Counted from the first letter of the stretch, positions 27,697 through 36,553 are shown. The stretch: DNA of 64,000 nucleotides from Streptomyces sp. TSRI0107 (GCF_001905845.1 NZ_LIVZ01000005.1:496001-560000); one strand, 5' to 3'. The notes: a model not told the origin generated them from the sequence alone. Translations and numbers: made by a program.

Positions 27697-28941
27697 ATGG
27701 AGCAGTACGAGCCAGACCGCCTGTCCCCGGCCCAAGTGGCCGCCATGCGGCGCAGCTTGCGCAACGGCAGGGCCGCTCTCAGCCGCCGTTCCCTGTTGCG
27801 CGCCTCCGCCGGCGGCGCGCTCGTGGCCGGCGGTCTGGGGGCGCTGAGCGCCTGCGGCATCCCCCCGGCGGCCCAGACCTCCGGGGTCTCGTCGGAGGAC
27901 CACTCGGCGAAGGAGAAGACCGTGAGCTTCTCCAACTGGACCGAGTACATGGACGTCGACGAGAGCGAGAAGCACCACCCGACCCTCGACGCGTTCGAGA
28001 AGCGGACCGGCATCACGGTCAAGTACACCGAGGACATCAACGACAACGTCGAGTTCTTCGGCAAGATCAAGCCGCAGCTCGCGGCCGGCCAGTCCACCGG
28101 CCGTGACCTGATCTGCGTGACCGACTGGCTCGCCGCGCGCCTGATCCGCTTCGGATGGGTCCAGAAACTGGACGCGTCCAACCTGCCGACCGCCTACGCC
28201 AATCTGTCCCAGCAGTTCCGCAGCCCGGACTGGGACCCGGGACGGGCGTACTCCTACCCGTGGACCGGTATCTCCACGGTCATCGCCTACAACAAGAAGG
28301 CGCTCGACGGCGTCGAGGTCACGTCGGTCTCCGACATGCTCGACAACCCCAGGCTCAAGGGCCGGGTCGGCTTCCTGTCCGAGATGCGCGACAGCGTCGG
28401 CATGACCCTGCTCGACATGGGCAAGGACCCGGGCCGCTTCACCGACGACGACTACGACGCGGCGATCGCCCGCCTCCAGAAGGCCGTCGACAAGGGCCAG
28501 ATCCGCCGCTTCACCGGCAACGACTACACCTCCGACCTCACCAAGGGCGACCTCGCGGCCTGTCTCGCCTGGGCCGGCGACGTGGTCCAGCTGAAGGCGG
28601 ACAGCCCGGACGTCGACTTCCTCATCCCCGACAGCGGTTACCTCACCTCGACGGACAACCTGCTGGTGCCGAACAAGGCCCGGCACAAGACGAACGCCGA
28701 GCGGCTGATCGACTACTACTACGAGCCCGGCCCGGCCGCCCAGCTCGCCGCGTACATCAACTACGTGTGTCCCGTCGACGGGGTGAAGGAAGAGCTGGCG
28801 AAGATCGACGAGGACGCGGCGAACAACCCGCTGATCCTCCCGGACAAGGCCATGGCCGCCAAGTCCCGTGCCTTCCGCTCGCTGAGCGCGAAGGAAGAGA
28901 CGGCCTACGAAGAGAAGTTCGCGAAGCTCACAGGGGCGTGA
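27697..28941 (+). CDS. Polyamine ABC transporter substrate-binding lipoprotein (PotD/PotF-like)
   Basis: A 414-residue binding lipoprotein with an unusual 28-residue N-region before the Tat motif LSRRSLLRASAGG, then lipobox LSAC near residue 51. The mature region is PotD-like: VSFSNWTEYMDVDES, KRTGITVKYTEDINDN, GKIKPQLAAGQSTGRDLI, RRFTGNDYTSDLTKGD and DGVKEELAKIDEDAANNPLI. It is a clear paralogue of the protein at 14590. It sits directly before the potA-like gene, with the GTGA region overlapping or close, so it is the dedicated binding protein of the importer. Confidence 0.9.
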   Translation: MEQYEPDRLSPAQVAAMRRSLRNGRAALSRRSLLRASAGGALVAGGLGALSACGIPPAAQTSGVSSEDHSAKEKTVSFSNWTEYMDVDESEKHHPTLDAFEKRTGITVKYTEDINDNVEFFGKIKPQLAAGQSTGRDLICVTDWLAARLIRFGWVQKLDASNLPTAYANLSQQFRSPDWDPGRAYSYPWTGISTVIAYNKKALDGVEVTSVSDMLDNPRLKGRVGFLSEMRDSVGMTLLDMGKDPGRFTDDDYDAAIARLQKAVDKGQIRRFTGNDYTSDLTKGDLAACLAWAGDVVQLKADSPDVDFLIPDSGYLTSTDNLLVPNKARHKTNAERLIDYYYEPGPAAQLAAYINYVCPVDGVKEELAKIDEDAANNPLILPDKAMAAKSRAFRSLSAKEETAYEEKFAKLTGA

Positions 28942-28946
28942 CGACC

Positions 28947-30098
28947 ATGACGACGACAGACAACAGCGGCGACGTCCGCCTCTCCGGCATCAGCAAGACC
29001 TACGGCTCCTTCACCGCCGTGCACCCGCTCGACCTGACCGTGCCGCAGGGCTCCTTCTTCGCCCTGCTCGGCGCCTCCGGCTGCGGCAAGACCACCACCC
29101 TGCGGATGATCGCCGGCCTGGAGGAACCGACCACCGGCACCGTCTCGCTCGGCGAGCAGGACGTGACCCGGCTGCCTCCGTACAAGCGGCCGGTGAACAC
29201 GGTCTTCCAGTCCTACGCGCTCTTCCCGCACCTCGACATCTTCGAGAACATCGCCTTCGGTCTGCGCCGGCGCGGCATCAAGTCGGTGAGGAAGCAGGTC
29301 GACGAGATGCTGGAGCTCGTCCAGCTCGGCGAGCACGCGCGCAAGAAGCCGCACCAGCTCTCCGGCGGCCAGCAGCAGCGCGTCGCGGTCGCCCGCGCGC
29401 TGATCAACCACCCGAAGGTGCTGCTCCTCGACGAGCCGCTGGGCGCCCTCGACCTGAAGCTGCGCCGCCAGATGCAGCTGGAGCTGAAGCGCATCCAGAC
29501 CGAGGTCGGCATCACCTTCGTGCACGTCACGCACGACCAGGAGGAGGCCATGACGATGGCCGACACGGTCGCCGTGATGAACGCGGGCCGCGTGGAACAG
29601 CTCGGCGCCCCCGCCGACCTGTACGAGAACCCGCAGAGCACGTTCGTCGCGAACTTCCTCGGCACGTCCAACCTGATCGAGGCCGAGGTCGACGCGGCCG
29701 GCGGCGACGAGATCGTGCTCAAGGCGGGCGGCGGGAAGCTGGCCCTGCCGTCGCAGCGGTGCGGCGCCGCCGCGTCGCCCGGCGGCAAGGTGCTGGTCGG
29801 CGTACGGCCGGAGAAGATCTCCCTCACGCACGCCGACGACGCGGGGGAGATAGCGGACGGCCGCAACCGGGTGACGGGCCGGATCGCCGACGCCAGCTTC
29901 ATCGGCGTCTCCACCCAGTACGTCGTCGACAGCCCGGCGGGCTCCGCGCTCCAGGTCTACGTCCAGAACGTCGACCGCGACGCCCGCCTGGTCCCCGGCG
30001 CCGAGGTCGTCCTGCACTGGAACCCCGCCCACACCTTCGGGCTGGACGCGGCCCAGGACATCCAGGCCGGGGTGGAGAAGGTCGAGGAAGACGCCTGA
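28947..30098 (+). CDS. potA: Polyamine ABC transporter ATP-binding protein (PotA-like)
   Basis: A 383-residue importer ATPase. It has Walker A GASGCGKTT near residue 42, Q-loop FQSYALFPH, signature LSGGQQQR, Walker B LLLDEPLGALD and switch His in VTHDQEEAMTMAD, followed by a C-terminal TOBE domain (residues about 270-370, ending near VVLHWNPAHTFGL) as in PotA. ATG 28947 lies ten bases after AGGGG; GTG 28938, overlapping the binding-protein stop, is an alternative. It overlaps potB by one base (TGATG), consistent with a tightly coupled operon. Confidence 0.9.
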   Translation: MTTTDNSGDVRLSGISKTYGSFTAVHPLDLTVPQGSFFALLGASGCGKTTTLRMIAGLEEPTTGTVSLGEQDVTRLPPYKRPVNTVFQSYALFPHLDIFENIAFGLRRRGIKSVRKQVDEMLELVQLGEHARKKPHQLSGGQQQRVAVARALINHPKVLLLDEPLGALDLKLRRQMQLELKRIQTEVGITFVHVTHDQEEAMTMADTVAVMNAGRVEQLGAPADLYENPQSTFVANFLGTSNLIEAEVDAAGGDEIVLKAGGGKLALPSQRCGAAASPGGKVLVGVRPEKISLTHADDAGEIADGRNRVTGRIADASFIGVSTQYVVDSPAGSALQVYVQNVDRDARLVPGAEVVLHWNPAHTFGLDAAQDIQAGVEKVEEDA

Positions 30099-31027
30099 TG
30101 ACGACGCTCACCGAGGCGCCGCCGCCGCTCGCGCCGACCGCACCCGAGAAGAAGCCGCCGCGCCGGCGCGGCCGCTGGACGCCGTACCTGCTGCTGCTTC
30201 CCGGCATCCTGTGGCTGCTGGTCTTCTTCGCGCTGCCGATGGTCTACCAGGGCTCCACGTCCGTGCAGACGGGCTCCCTGGAGGACGGCTACAAGGTCAC
30301 CTGGCACTTCGCCACCTACTGGGACGCGCTGTCCGAGTACTGGCCGCAGTTCCTGCGCTCGGTGCTGTACGCCGGTGCGGCGACGATCCTGTGCCTGCTG
30401 CTCGGCTACCCGCTGGCGTATCTGATCGCCTTCCGCGCGGGACGCTGGAAGCACCTGATCATGATCCTGGTGATCGCGCCGTTCTTCACCAGCTTCCTGA
30501 TCCGCACCCTCGCCTGGAAGACGATCCTCGCCGACAGCGGCCCGGTCGTCGGGGCGCTGAACTCGCTGCACGTCCTGGACGTCACCAGCTGGCTCGGCAT
30601 GACCTCGGGCGACCGGGTGCTGGCCACGCCGCTGGCGGTCGTCTGCGGTCTGACGTACAACTTCCTGCCGTTCATGATCCTGCCGCTGTACACCTCGCTG
30701 GAGCGCATCGACGGCCGGCTGCACGAGGCGGCGGGCGACCTGTACGCCAAGCCCTTCACCACCTTCCGCAAGGTCACCTTCCCGCTGTCGATGCCCGGTG
30801 TCGTCTCCGGCACGCTGCTGACCTTCATCCCGGCCGCCGGCGACTACGTCAACGCGGATCTGCTCGGCTCCACCGACACCCGCATGGTCGGCAACGTCAT
30901 CCAGTCGCAGTTCCTGCGGATCCTGGACTATCCGACGGCCGCCGCCCTCTCGTTCATCCTGATGTTCGCGATCCTCATCATGGTCACGCTCTACATCCGC
31001 AGGTCCGGGACGGAGGATCTGGTTTAA
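30098..31027 (+). CDS. potB: Polyamine ABC transporter permease (PotB-like)
   Basis: A 309-residue inner-membrane permease. After a cytoplasmic Pro/Arg-rich start (EKKPPRRRGRW) there are six predicted helices and the coupling loop LHEAAGDLYAKPFTTFRKVTFPLSMPG near residue 210. The external loop carries GDYVNADLLGS, typical of PotB. The start overlaps the potA stop by one base. PotC follows immediately after its stop. Confidence 0.9.
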   Translation: MTTLTEAPPPLAPTAPEKKPPRRRGRWTPYLLLLPGILWLLVFFALPMVYQGSTSVQTGSLEDGYKVTWHFATYWDALSEYWPQFLRSVLYAGAATILCLLLGYPLAYLIAFRAGRWKHLIMILVIAPFFTSFLIRTLAWKTILADSGPVVGALNSLHVLDVTSWLGMTSGDRVLATPLAVVCGLTYNFLPFMILPLYTSLERIDGRLHEAAGDLYAKPFTTFRKVTFPLSMPGVVSGTLLTFIPAAGDYVNADLLGSTDTRMVGNVIQSQFLRILDYPTAAALSFILMFAILIMVTLYIRRSGTEDLV

Positions 31028-31828
31028 ATGGCCTTCGTCGACTGGCTCAAGCGCCGTCTCGTCGTCATCGCGGGACTGTTCACGCTCGGTTATCTGCTGC
31101 TGCCGAACATCGTGGTGACGGTGTTCTCCTTCAACGACCCGAAGGGGCGCTTCAACTACGAGTGGCAGAAGTTCTCCACGGACGCCTGGACCGATCCGTG
31201 CGGGGTCGCCGACCTGTGCGGCTCGCTCTCGCTCAGCCTCCAGATCGCCCTGTGGTCGACGCTCGGCGCCACCGCGCTCGGCACGGCGATCGCCTTCGCG
31301 CTGGTGCGGTACCGCTTCCGGGCGCGCGGCGCCGTCAGCTCGCTGATCTTCCTGCCCATGGCGATGCCCGAGGTGGTGATGGCGGCCTCGCTGCTCACCC
31401 TCTTCCTCAACATGGGCGTCCAGCTGGGCTTCTGGACGATCCTCATCGCCCACATCATGTTCTGCCTCAGCTTCGTCGTGACGGCCGTCAAGGCGCGCGT
31501 CATGTCGATGGACCCCAGGCTGGAGCAGGCCGCGCAGGACCTCTACGCCGGCCCGTTCCAGACCTTCCTGCGGGTCACCCTGCCGATCGCGGCACCCGGA
31601 ATCGCCGCGGGCGCGCTGCTCGCCTTCGCGCTCTCCTTCGACGATTTCATCATCACCAATTTCAACGCGGGCTCCACCGTCACCTTCCCCATGTTCGTCT
31701 GGGGTTCGGCGCAGCGCGGAACGCCCGTCCAGATCAATGTCATCGGTACGGCCATGTTCGTCATCGCCGTGCTGCTCGTCCTGATATCCATGCTGATCAG
31801 TAATCGCCGCAACAAGCAGAAGGCGTAA
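31028..31828 (+). CDS. potC: Polyamine ABC transporter permease (PotC-like)
   Basis: A 266-residue permease with six helices and coupling loop LEQAAQDLYAGPFQTFLRVTLPIAAPG. The segment SFDDFIITNFNAGSTVTFPMFVWG is characteristic of PotC. Its ATG follows the potB TAA directly, so translation is coupled. The next gene, the FAD oxidoreductase, follows after 31 bases with an AGGGA site and is probably in the same transcript. Confidence 0.9.
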   Translation: MAFVDWLKRRLVVIAGLFTLGYLLLPNIVVTVFSFNDPKGRFNYEWQKFSTDAWTDPCGVADLCGSLSLSLQIALWSTLGATALGTAIAFALVRYRFRARGAVSSLIFLPMAMPEVVMAASLLTLFLNMGVQLGFWTILIAHIMFCLSFVVTAVKARVMSMDPRLEQAAQDLYAGPFQTFLRVTLPIAAPGIAAGALLAFALSFDDFIITNFNAGSTVTFPMFVWGSAQRGTPVQINVIGTAMFVIAVLLVLISMLISNRRNKQKA

Positions 31829-31859
31829 AGCCCTCACAGTTCCGTAGGGAGTTGAAATC

Positions 31860-33290
31860 ATGGCCCCAAGCGCCATGAGCCGTGGCAGTAACGACGCGAC
31901 GAAATCTCTTTCCGAAGCCCAGCCGGTCCCGTACTGGCTGGACGACCCCGGCAGGCCCCGCCCCGAGCCCGCGCTCACCGGCCCCGAGACCTGCGACCTG
32001 CTGGTCGTGGGCGGCGGCTACAGCGGACTGTGGACCGCGCTGATCGCCAAGGAGCGCGACCCGCAGCGGGATGTGGTGCTGCTGGAGGGCCGCGAGGTGG
32101 GCTGGGCCGCCTCGGGCCGCAACGGCGGCTTCTGCGCCGCCTCCCTCACCCACGGGCTGCCCAACGGGCTCGCCCGCTGGCCGGACGAGATCCACAAGCT
32201 CGAGGAGCTGGGCGTCCGCAACCTCGACGAGATCGAGAAGGCGGTCGCCCGGCACGGCATCGACTGCGACTTCGAGCGCACCGGCGAGATCGACGTGGCC
32301 ACCGAGACGTACCAGGCGTGGGAACTGCGCGACTGGTACGAGGAGATGGAACGCGAGGGCCTCGCCGACGGCGTCGAGTTCCTGGACGCCGACGCGGTCC
32401 GCGCGCAGGTGAACTCGCCCACCTTCCAGGCGGGCCTCTGGGACAAGCGGGGCGTGGCCATGCTCAACCCCGCGAAGCTGGCCTGGGGCCTGAAGCGGGC
32501 CTGCGTACGGCTCGGGGTGCGCGTCTACGAGCACACCCCCGCGCTCACGCTGAAGCCCTACGGCGCGGGTATGGCCGTACGCACCCCCTACGGCCGGGTC
32601 CGCGCCCGCACGGTCGCGCTCGGCACCAACATCTTCCCGAGCCTGGTGAAGCGGGTGCGGTCCTACACGGTCCCGGTCTACGACTACGCCCTGATGACCG
32701 AGCCGCTGACGGACGCCCAGCTCGCGGAGATCGGCTGGGAGGGCCGGCAGGGCCTCGGCGACAGCGCCAACCAGTTCCACTACTTCCGGCTGTCCGCCGA
32801 CAACCGCATCCTGTGGGGCGGCTACGACGCGATCTACCCGTACGGCGGCCGGGTCCGCGCCGAGTACGACGACCGCCCGGAGACCTACGCCAAGCTCGCC
32901 GGGCACTTCTTCACCTGCTTCCCGCAGCTGGAGGGCGTCCGCTTCACCCACGCGTGGGGCGGCGCGATCGACACCTGCTCGCGCTTCTCGGCGTTCTTCG
33001 GCACCGCCCACCAGGGCAAGGTGGCGTACGCGGCCGGGTACACCGGCCTCGGCGTGGGCGCGACCCGGTTCGGCGCCGAGGTGATGCTGGACCTGCTGGC
33101 GGGGGAGCGCACCGAGCGGACCGAGCTGGAGATGGTCCGCAAGAAGCCGCTGCCGTTCCCGCCGGAGCCGTTCGCCTGGACCGGCATCGCCCTCACCAAG
33201 TGGTCGCTGGCCCGGGCGGACGCCCAGGGCGGGCGGCGCAATCTGTGGCTGCGGACGATGGACCGGCTGGGACTCGGCTTCGACAGCTGA
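31860..33290 (+). CDS. FAD-dependent amine oxidoreductase (PuuB/DAO family)
   Basis: A 476-residue D-amino-acid-oxidase-fold flavoprotein. The FAD-binding GxGxxG-like motif appears in CDLLVVGGGYSGLWTALIAKE near residue 50, then GREVGWAASGRNGGFC, and the C-terminal flavin contact AYAAGYTGLGVGATRFGAEV. The layout matches gamma-glutamylputrescine oxidase (PuuB) and related polyamine oxidases. As last gene of the polyamine importer operon it likely oxidises an imported or glutamylated polyamine, producing the aldehyde used by the dehydrogenase at 26107. The glutamylating GlnA-like enzyme is not in this window. Confidence 0.85.
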   Translation: MAPSAMSRGSNDATKSLSEAQPVPYWLDDPGRPRPEPALTGPETCDLLVVGGGYSGLWTALIAKERDPQRDVVLLEGREVGWAASGRNGGFCAASLTHGLPNGLARWPDEIHKLEELGVRNLDEIEKAVARHGIDCDFERTGEIDVATETYQAWELRDWYEEMEREGLADGVEFLDADAVRAQVNSPTFQAGLWDKRGVAMLNPAKLAWGLKRACVRLGVRVYEHTPALTLKPYGAGMAVRTPYGRVRARTVALGTNIFPSLVKRVRSYTVPVYDYALMTEPLTDAQLAEIGWEGRQGLGDSANQFHYFRLSADNRILWGGYDAIYPYGGRVRAEYDDRPETYAKLAGHFFTCFPQLEGVRFTHAWGGAIDTCSRFSAFFGTAHQGKVAYAAGYTGLGVGATRFGAEVMLDLLAGERTERTELEMVRKKPLPFPPEPFAWTGIALTKWSLARADAQGGRRNLWLRTMDRLGLGFDS

Positions 33291-33344
33291 CCTGTGACGT
33301 GGCTCACCCGAAAGGGCGGGCCCGACTCGCGTAATGCTCCGGCC

Positions 33345-33401
33345 AGACCTCCCTCTCCCTCGTGGACGCGACCCGGCGTCCACGAGAGAACAGGGAGGTC
33401 T
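33345..33401 (+). promoter_or_regulatory. Two-tier hairpin masking the Shine-Dalgarno of the next gene
   Basis: The outer stem AGACCTCCCT (33345-33354) with AGGGAGGTCT (33392-33401) is perfect over 10 bp. The inner stem CTCGTGGACGC (33359-33369) with GCGTCCACGAG (33376-33386) is perfect over 11 bp, with a 6-base loop. GGGAGG, the ribosome-binding site of the gene starting at 33406, lies in the 3' arm. It could act as terminator for the upstream operon or as a translational switch. Confidence 0.7.
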
Positions 33402-33405
33402 TTCC

Positions 33406-33858
33406 ATGACTGGCGCGAAGACGGCGGTCGAATGGCTGGCATCCGTCGCACCGGATCCCGAGGCCTGCCGCTGGGAATGGGAGCGCAACCCCCTCGGGGT
33501 CGCGCTGCTGCCCGCGGGAAAGGCCTGGGACGTGCTGATCCTGCCCGGGGAGCTGGGCTGCCCCACGCTCGACGTGCTCACCCGCGTCCTCGACCGGCCG
33601 GGCCCGGTGCTCGCCGACTCCGGCGACACCCGCACGGGGTTCCTGGTGCCGCCGGGCACCGCGGCCCGCTGGGTCGGCACGGGCATCCGCGCGGCCGGGA
33701 CCGGCACCTGGATCGTCGTGCCGTACCCGGGCCGCTCGACCGGCGGGGTGCGCTGGCTGGTGCCGCCTGACGGGTCGGGCACCCTCACCGATCCGGTCCT
33801 GCTGGAGCTGGCGATGCACGAGGCGGCGGCGGGTCTGGCCATGAAGCGGCAGAGGTAG
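33406..33858 (+). CDS. Small conserved-looking protein of unknown function
   Basis: A 150-residue soluble protein, not recognised with confidence. The sequence (AVEWLASVAPDPEACRWEWERNPLGVALLPAGKAWDVLILP) shows a mixed alpha/beta pattern, and stretches such as GKAWDVLILPGELG recall the N-terminal part of actinomycete proteins annotated as bifunctional DNA primase/polymerase (prim-pol-like); the catalytic Asp pair of real prim-pols is not evident. ATG 33406 has GGGAGG at normal spacing, but the site is buried in a strong hairpin. No operon partner downstream: the chitinase has its own promoter. Confidence 0.6.
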   Translation: MTGAKTAVEWLASVAPDPEACRWEWERNPLGVALLPAGKAWDVLILPGELGCPTLDVLTRVLDRPGPVLADSGDTRTGFLVPPGTAARWVGTGIRAAGTGTWIVVPYPGRSTGGVRWLVPPDGSGTLTDPVLLELAMHEAAAGLAMKRQR

Positions 33859-33878
33859 CCCGAGGGGCACCGGACCCC

Positions 33879-33907
33879 TTGACACGGTGATTGGTCTGGA
33901 CCAAGTT
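33879..33907 (+). promoter_or_regulatory. Chitinase promoter overlapped by a DasR-type site (dre)
   Basis: TTGACA (33879-33884) and CAAGTT (33902-33907) are 17 bases apart. Between and over them lies TTGGTC-TG-GACCAA (33891-33904), a near match to the DasR-responsive element core TGGTCTAGACCA. Streptomyces chitinase promoters are classical DasR targets, so GlcNAc-linked control is likely. Confidence 0.75.
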
Positions 33908-33951
33908 GTGAGCGCTCCACCCCTCCAATTCCCCCATGCCCGGAGGCACTT

Positions 33952-35745
33952 GTGGATCGCTTCAGACCGCTCGCCGTGCTCGTCGCGGCGGCACTGGCCC
34001 TGCCCGGCCTCACCGCGCTCTCGTCGGCCGCCCGTGCGGCCGACGCGGACCTCCTGCGCAACGGAGGCTTCGAAGCCGGCCTCGACGGCTGGACCTGCAC
34101 GGCCGGTACGACCGTCACCAGCCCGGTGCGCAGCGGAAGCTCAGCCCTGCGCGCGACCCCGGCCGGCGGCGACAACGCCCGCTGTGCCCAGACCGTGACC
34201 GTGAAACCGGACTCCCAGTACACGCTCACCGGCCATGTCCGCGGCTCCTACGTCTACCTGGGCGCCTCCGGCACCGGCACCACCGACGTCTCCGCCTGGA
34301 CCCAGTCCGCCGGCGACTGGCAGCAGCTCACCACGACCTTCCGCACCGGCCCGGCCACCACCAGCGTCACCGTCTACACCCACGGCTGGTACGGCACCGG
34401 GGCCTACCACGCCGACGACCTCTCCCTCGTCGGCCCCGGCGCCGGCCCCGCCCAGCCGCCCGCCGCGCCGACCGGCCTGAGGACCGGCACGATCACCGCG
34501 ACCTCCGTCGCCCTGTCCTGGACGGCCGTCCCCGGCGCCACGGGCTACGCCCTCTACCGCGACGGCACCAAGGTGCGGACGGTCACCGGCACCTCGGCCA
34601 CCGTGACCGGCCTCGCCCCCTCGACGGCGTACGCCTTCCAGGTCGCGGCCGTCAACGACGCGGGCGAGTCCGCGCGCTCCGCGACGGTCACCGCGACCAC
34701 CGCGCCCGGCTCCGGCGGCGGCACCCCGGACCTCCCGCCGCACGCCCTGGTCGGCTATCTGCACGCCACCTTCGCCAACGGCTCCGGCTACACCCGCCTC
34801 GCCGACGTCCCCGACAGCTGGGACGTCATCGACCTGGCCTTCGGCGAGCCGACCTCGGTCACCTCCGGCGACATCCGCTTCACCCGCTGCCCGGTGACCG
34901 AGTGCCCGAACGTCGAGTCGGACGCCGAGTTCAAGGCCGCGATCAAGGCCAAGCAGGCGGCGGGCAAGAAGGTGCTGATCTCCATCGGCGGCCAGAACGG
35001 CCAGGTGCAGCTCACCACCACGGCCGCCCGCGACACCTTCGTCTCCTCCGTCTCCAGGATCATCGACGAGTACGGCCTGGACGGCCTCGACATCGACTTC
35101 GAGGGCCACTCGCTCTCGCTGAACGCCGACGACACCGACTTCAAGAATCCCAAGACCCCGGTGATCGTGAACCTGATCTCGGCGCTGAAGACCCTGAAGG
35201 CGAAGTACGGCGACGACTTCGTCCTGACCATGGCCCCGGAGACCTTCTTCGTCCAGCTCGGCTACCAGTACTACGGCACCGGCAGATGGGGCGGCCAGGA
35301 CCCGCGGGCCGGGGCGTACCTGCCCGTCATCCACGCCCTGCGCGACGACCTGAGCCTGCTCCACGTCCAGGACTACAACTCGGGCCCGATCATGGGCCTC
35401 GACAACCAGTACCACTCCATGGGCGGCGCCGACTTCCACATCGCCATGACCGACATGCTGCTGACCGGCTTCCCGGTCGCGGGCGACGCGAACAACGTCT
35501 TCCCGCCGCTGCGCCCCGACCAGGTCGCCATCGGCATGCCGGCCACCACCAACGCGGGCAACGGGCACGTCTCCCCGGCCGAGGTGGTGAAGACCCTCGA
35601 CTGCCTGACGAAGCGGACGAACTGCGGCTCGTACGCCACCCACGGCACCTGGCCCGCCCTGCGCGGCCTGATGACCTGGTCGATCAACTGGGACCGGTTC
35701 GGCGGCTGGGAGTTCCAGCGGACGTTCGACGGCTACTTCGGCTGA
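33952..35745 (+). CDS. Secreted GH18 chitinase with carbohydrate-binding and fibronectin III domains
   Basis: A 597-residue exported chitinase that cleaves beta-1,4-GlcNAc chains. Domain order: signal peptide (residues 1-30, ending AARAADA); a CBM-like beta-sandwich (about 32-165, LLRNGGFEAGLDGWTC start); an Ala/Pro linker; a fibronectin type III domain (about 172-255, APTGLRTGTITATSVALSW); a Gly-rich linker; then a GH18 barrel. The barrel has the SIGG motif and LDGLDIDFEGH, with catalytic Glu near residue 384. GTG 33952 follows GGAGG. The promoter carries a DasR-type element. Its 3' end overlaps the converging PAP2 gene by 62 bases. Confidence 0.93.
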   Translation: MDRFRPLAVLVAAALALPGLTALSSAARAADADLLRNGGFEAGLDGWTCTAGTTVTSPVRSGSSALRATPAGGDNARCAQTVTVKPDSQYTLTGHVRGSYVYLGASGTGTTDVSAWTQSAGDWQQLTTTFRTGPATTSVTVYTHGWYGTGAYHADDLSLVGPGAGPAQPPAAPTGLRTGTITATSVALSWTAVPGATGYALYRDGTKVRTVTGTSATVTGLAPSTAYAFQVAAVNDAGESARSATVTATTAPGSGGGTPDLPPHALVGYLHATFANGSGYTRLADVPDSWDVIDLAFGEPTSVTSGDIRFTRCPVTECPNVESDAEFKAAIKAKQAAGKKVLISIGGQNGQVQLTTTAARDTFVSSVSRIIDEYGLDGLDIDFEGHSLSLNADDTDFKNPKTPVIVNLISALKTLKAKYGDDFVLTMAPETFFVQLGYQYYGTGRWGGQDPRAGAYLPVIHALRDDLSLLHVQDYNSGPIMGLDNQYHSMGGADFHIAMTDMLLTGFPVAGDANNVFPPLRPDQVAIGMPATTNAGNGHVSPAEVVKTLDCLTKRTNCGSYATHGTWPALRGLMTWSINWDRFGGWEFQRTFDGYFG

Positions 35746-36553
35746 CCCACCAGGCGAACAGGGTGAGCAGCACAGCACCCAGACACCAGCTCGCCAGCAC
35801 GTCCAGCGGCCAGTGATATCCCCGCCGCACCAGCCCGAAGCCGACGCCGAGGTTGAGCGCGGCGCACAGCAGGAGCGCGGTGCGGCGGGCGGCGGCACGC
35901 CGCAGCCAGGGCAGGAGGAGCAGGGCCGCGCAGCCGTAGGCGACGGCGGCGGTGGCGGTGTGGCCGGAGGGGAAGTAGCCGGTGCCGGGCGGGACGGCGG
36001 GGGTGCCCGGCCGGCCGACCAGCTCCTTGACCGGTACGACGACCGCCGGGACCAGGGCCATGAGGGCGGCCGCGGCGACGGCCGGGCGCCACCAGCGGTC
36101 TGTACCGGTGGCGCGGGCCCGCCAGGCGGCGTACCCCACTGCCGCGGCCAGTACCGGCACCGCCACGGGCACGTTCCCGAGGTCGGCGAGGAGTTCGGAG
36201 GCCCGGTCCGGACGGACGAGTGCGCCGCTCAGCCGTTCGTCCAGGCGCACCAGCGGCCCGTCGGCGACGACCTGCCAGGTGATCAGCGCGAAGACGACGA
36301 CGCCGAGGACGGGCAGCGCGAGAAGGGAGAAAAAGGTCGGCCGCCCCGGAACAGGGGGGGTGGTTCCGGGGCGGCCGAACGGATCGGAACGCCGCGCGCC
36401 CCGGGGGGTCTGGGGCGGGCGACCGTCCGATCGGTGAGGAGATCCGGAGCCGGAGGCACCGGTTGTGTGCGCGAGGGCACGACCAGGTCGAAGCTGGGGA
36501 GGCCCCGGCCTGATGTCACCCACAGTCCCCTGTGGGCGGGGTGTATCTCTCAT
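35684..36553 (-). CDS. PAP2-family membrane phosphatase
   Basis: A 289-residue lipid-phosphatase-type membrane protein. The three PAP2 signature blocks are visible: KELVGRPGTPAVPPGTG, PSGHTATAAVAYG and RRGYHWPLDVLASW. There are about six helices from residue 70 on. The first 68 residues are Pro/Arg/Gly-rich and contain, at DNA level, a terminator-like hairpin. The ATG at 36553 has no Shine-Dalgarno; TAGGTT lies just upstream on the minus strand, so leaderless transcription from this ATG is possible. The 3' end overlaps the chitinase gene tail to tail. The substrate is probably an undecaprenyl or other lipid phosphate, unknown here. Confidence 0.78.
   Translation of the reverse strand: MRDTPRPQGTVGDIRPGPPQLRPGRALAHTTGASGSGSPHRSDGRPPQTPRGARRSDPFGRPGTTPPVPGRPTFFSLLALPVLGVVVFALITWQVVADGPLVRLDERLSGALVRPDRASELLADLGNVPVAVPVLAAAVGYAAWRARATGTDRWWRPAVAAAALMALVPAVVVPVKELVGRPGTPAVPPGTGYFPSGHTATAAVAYGCAALLLLPWLRRAAARRTALLLCAALNLGVGFGLVRRGYHWPLDVLASWCLGAVLLTLFAWWVSRSSRRTSAGTPSRRTGPS
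36338..36377 (-). terminator. Terminator-like hairpin inside the PAP2 reading frame
   Basis: A perfect 15-bp inverted repeat (CGGCCGCCCCGGAAC and complement) with a 10-base loop. On the minus strand it is followed at once by ACCTTTTTCTCCC. It lies within codons about 59-72 of the PAP2 gene and 297 bases downstream of the gabT stop, so it could end gabT transcripts or attenuate PAP2. Confidence 0.55.
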
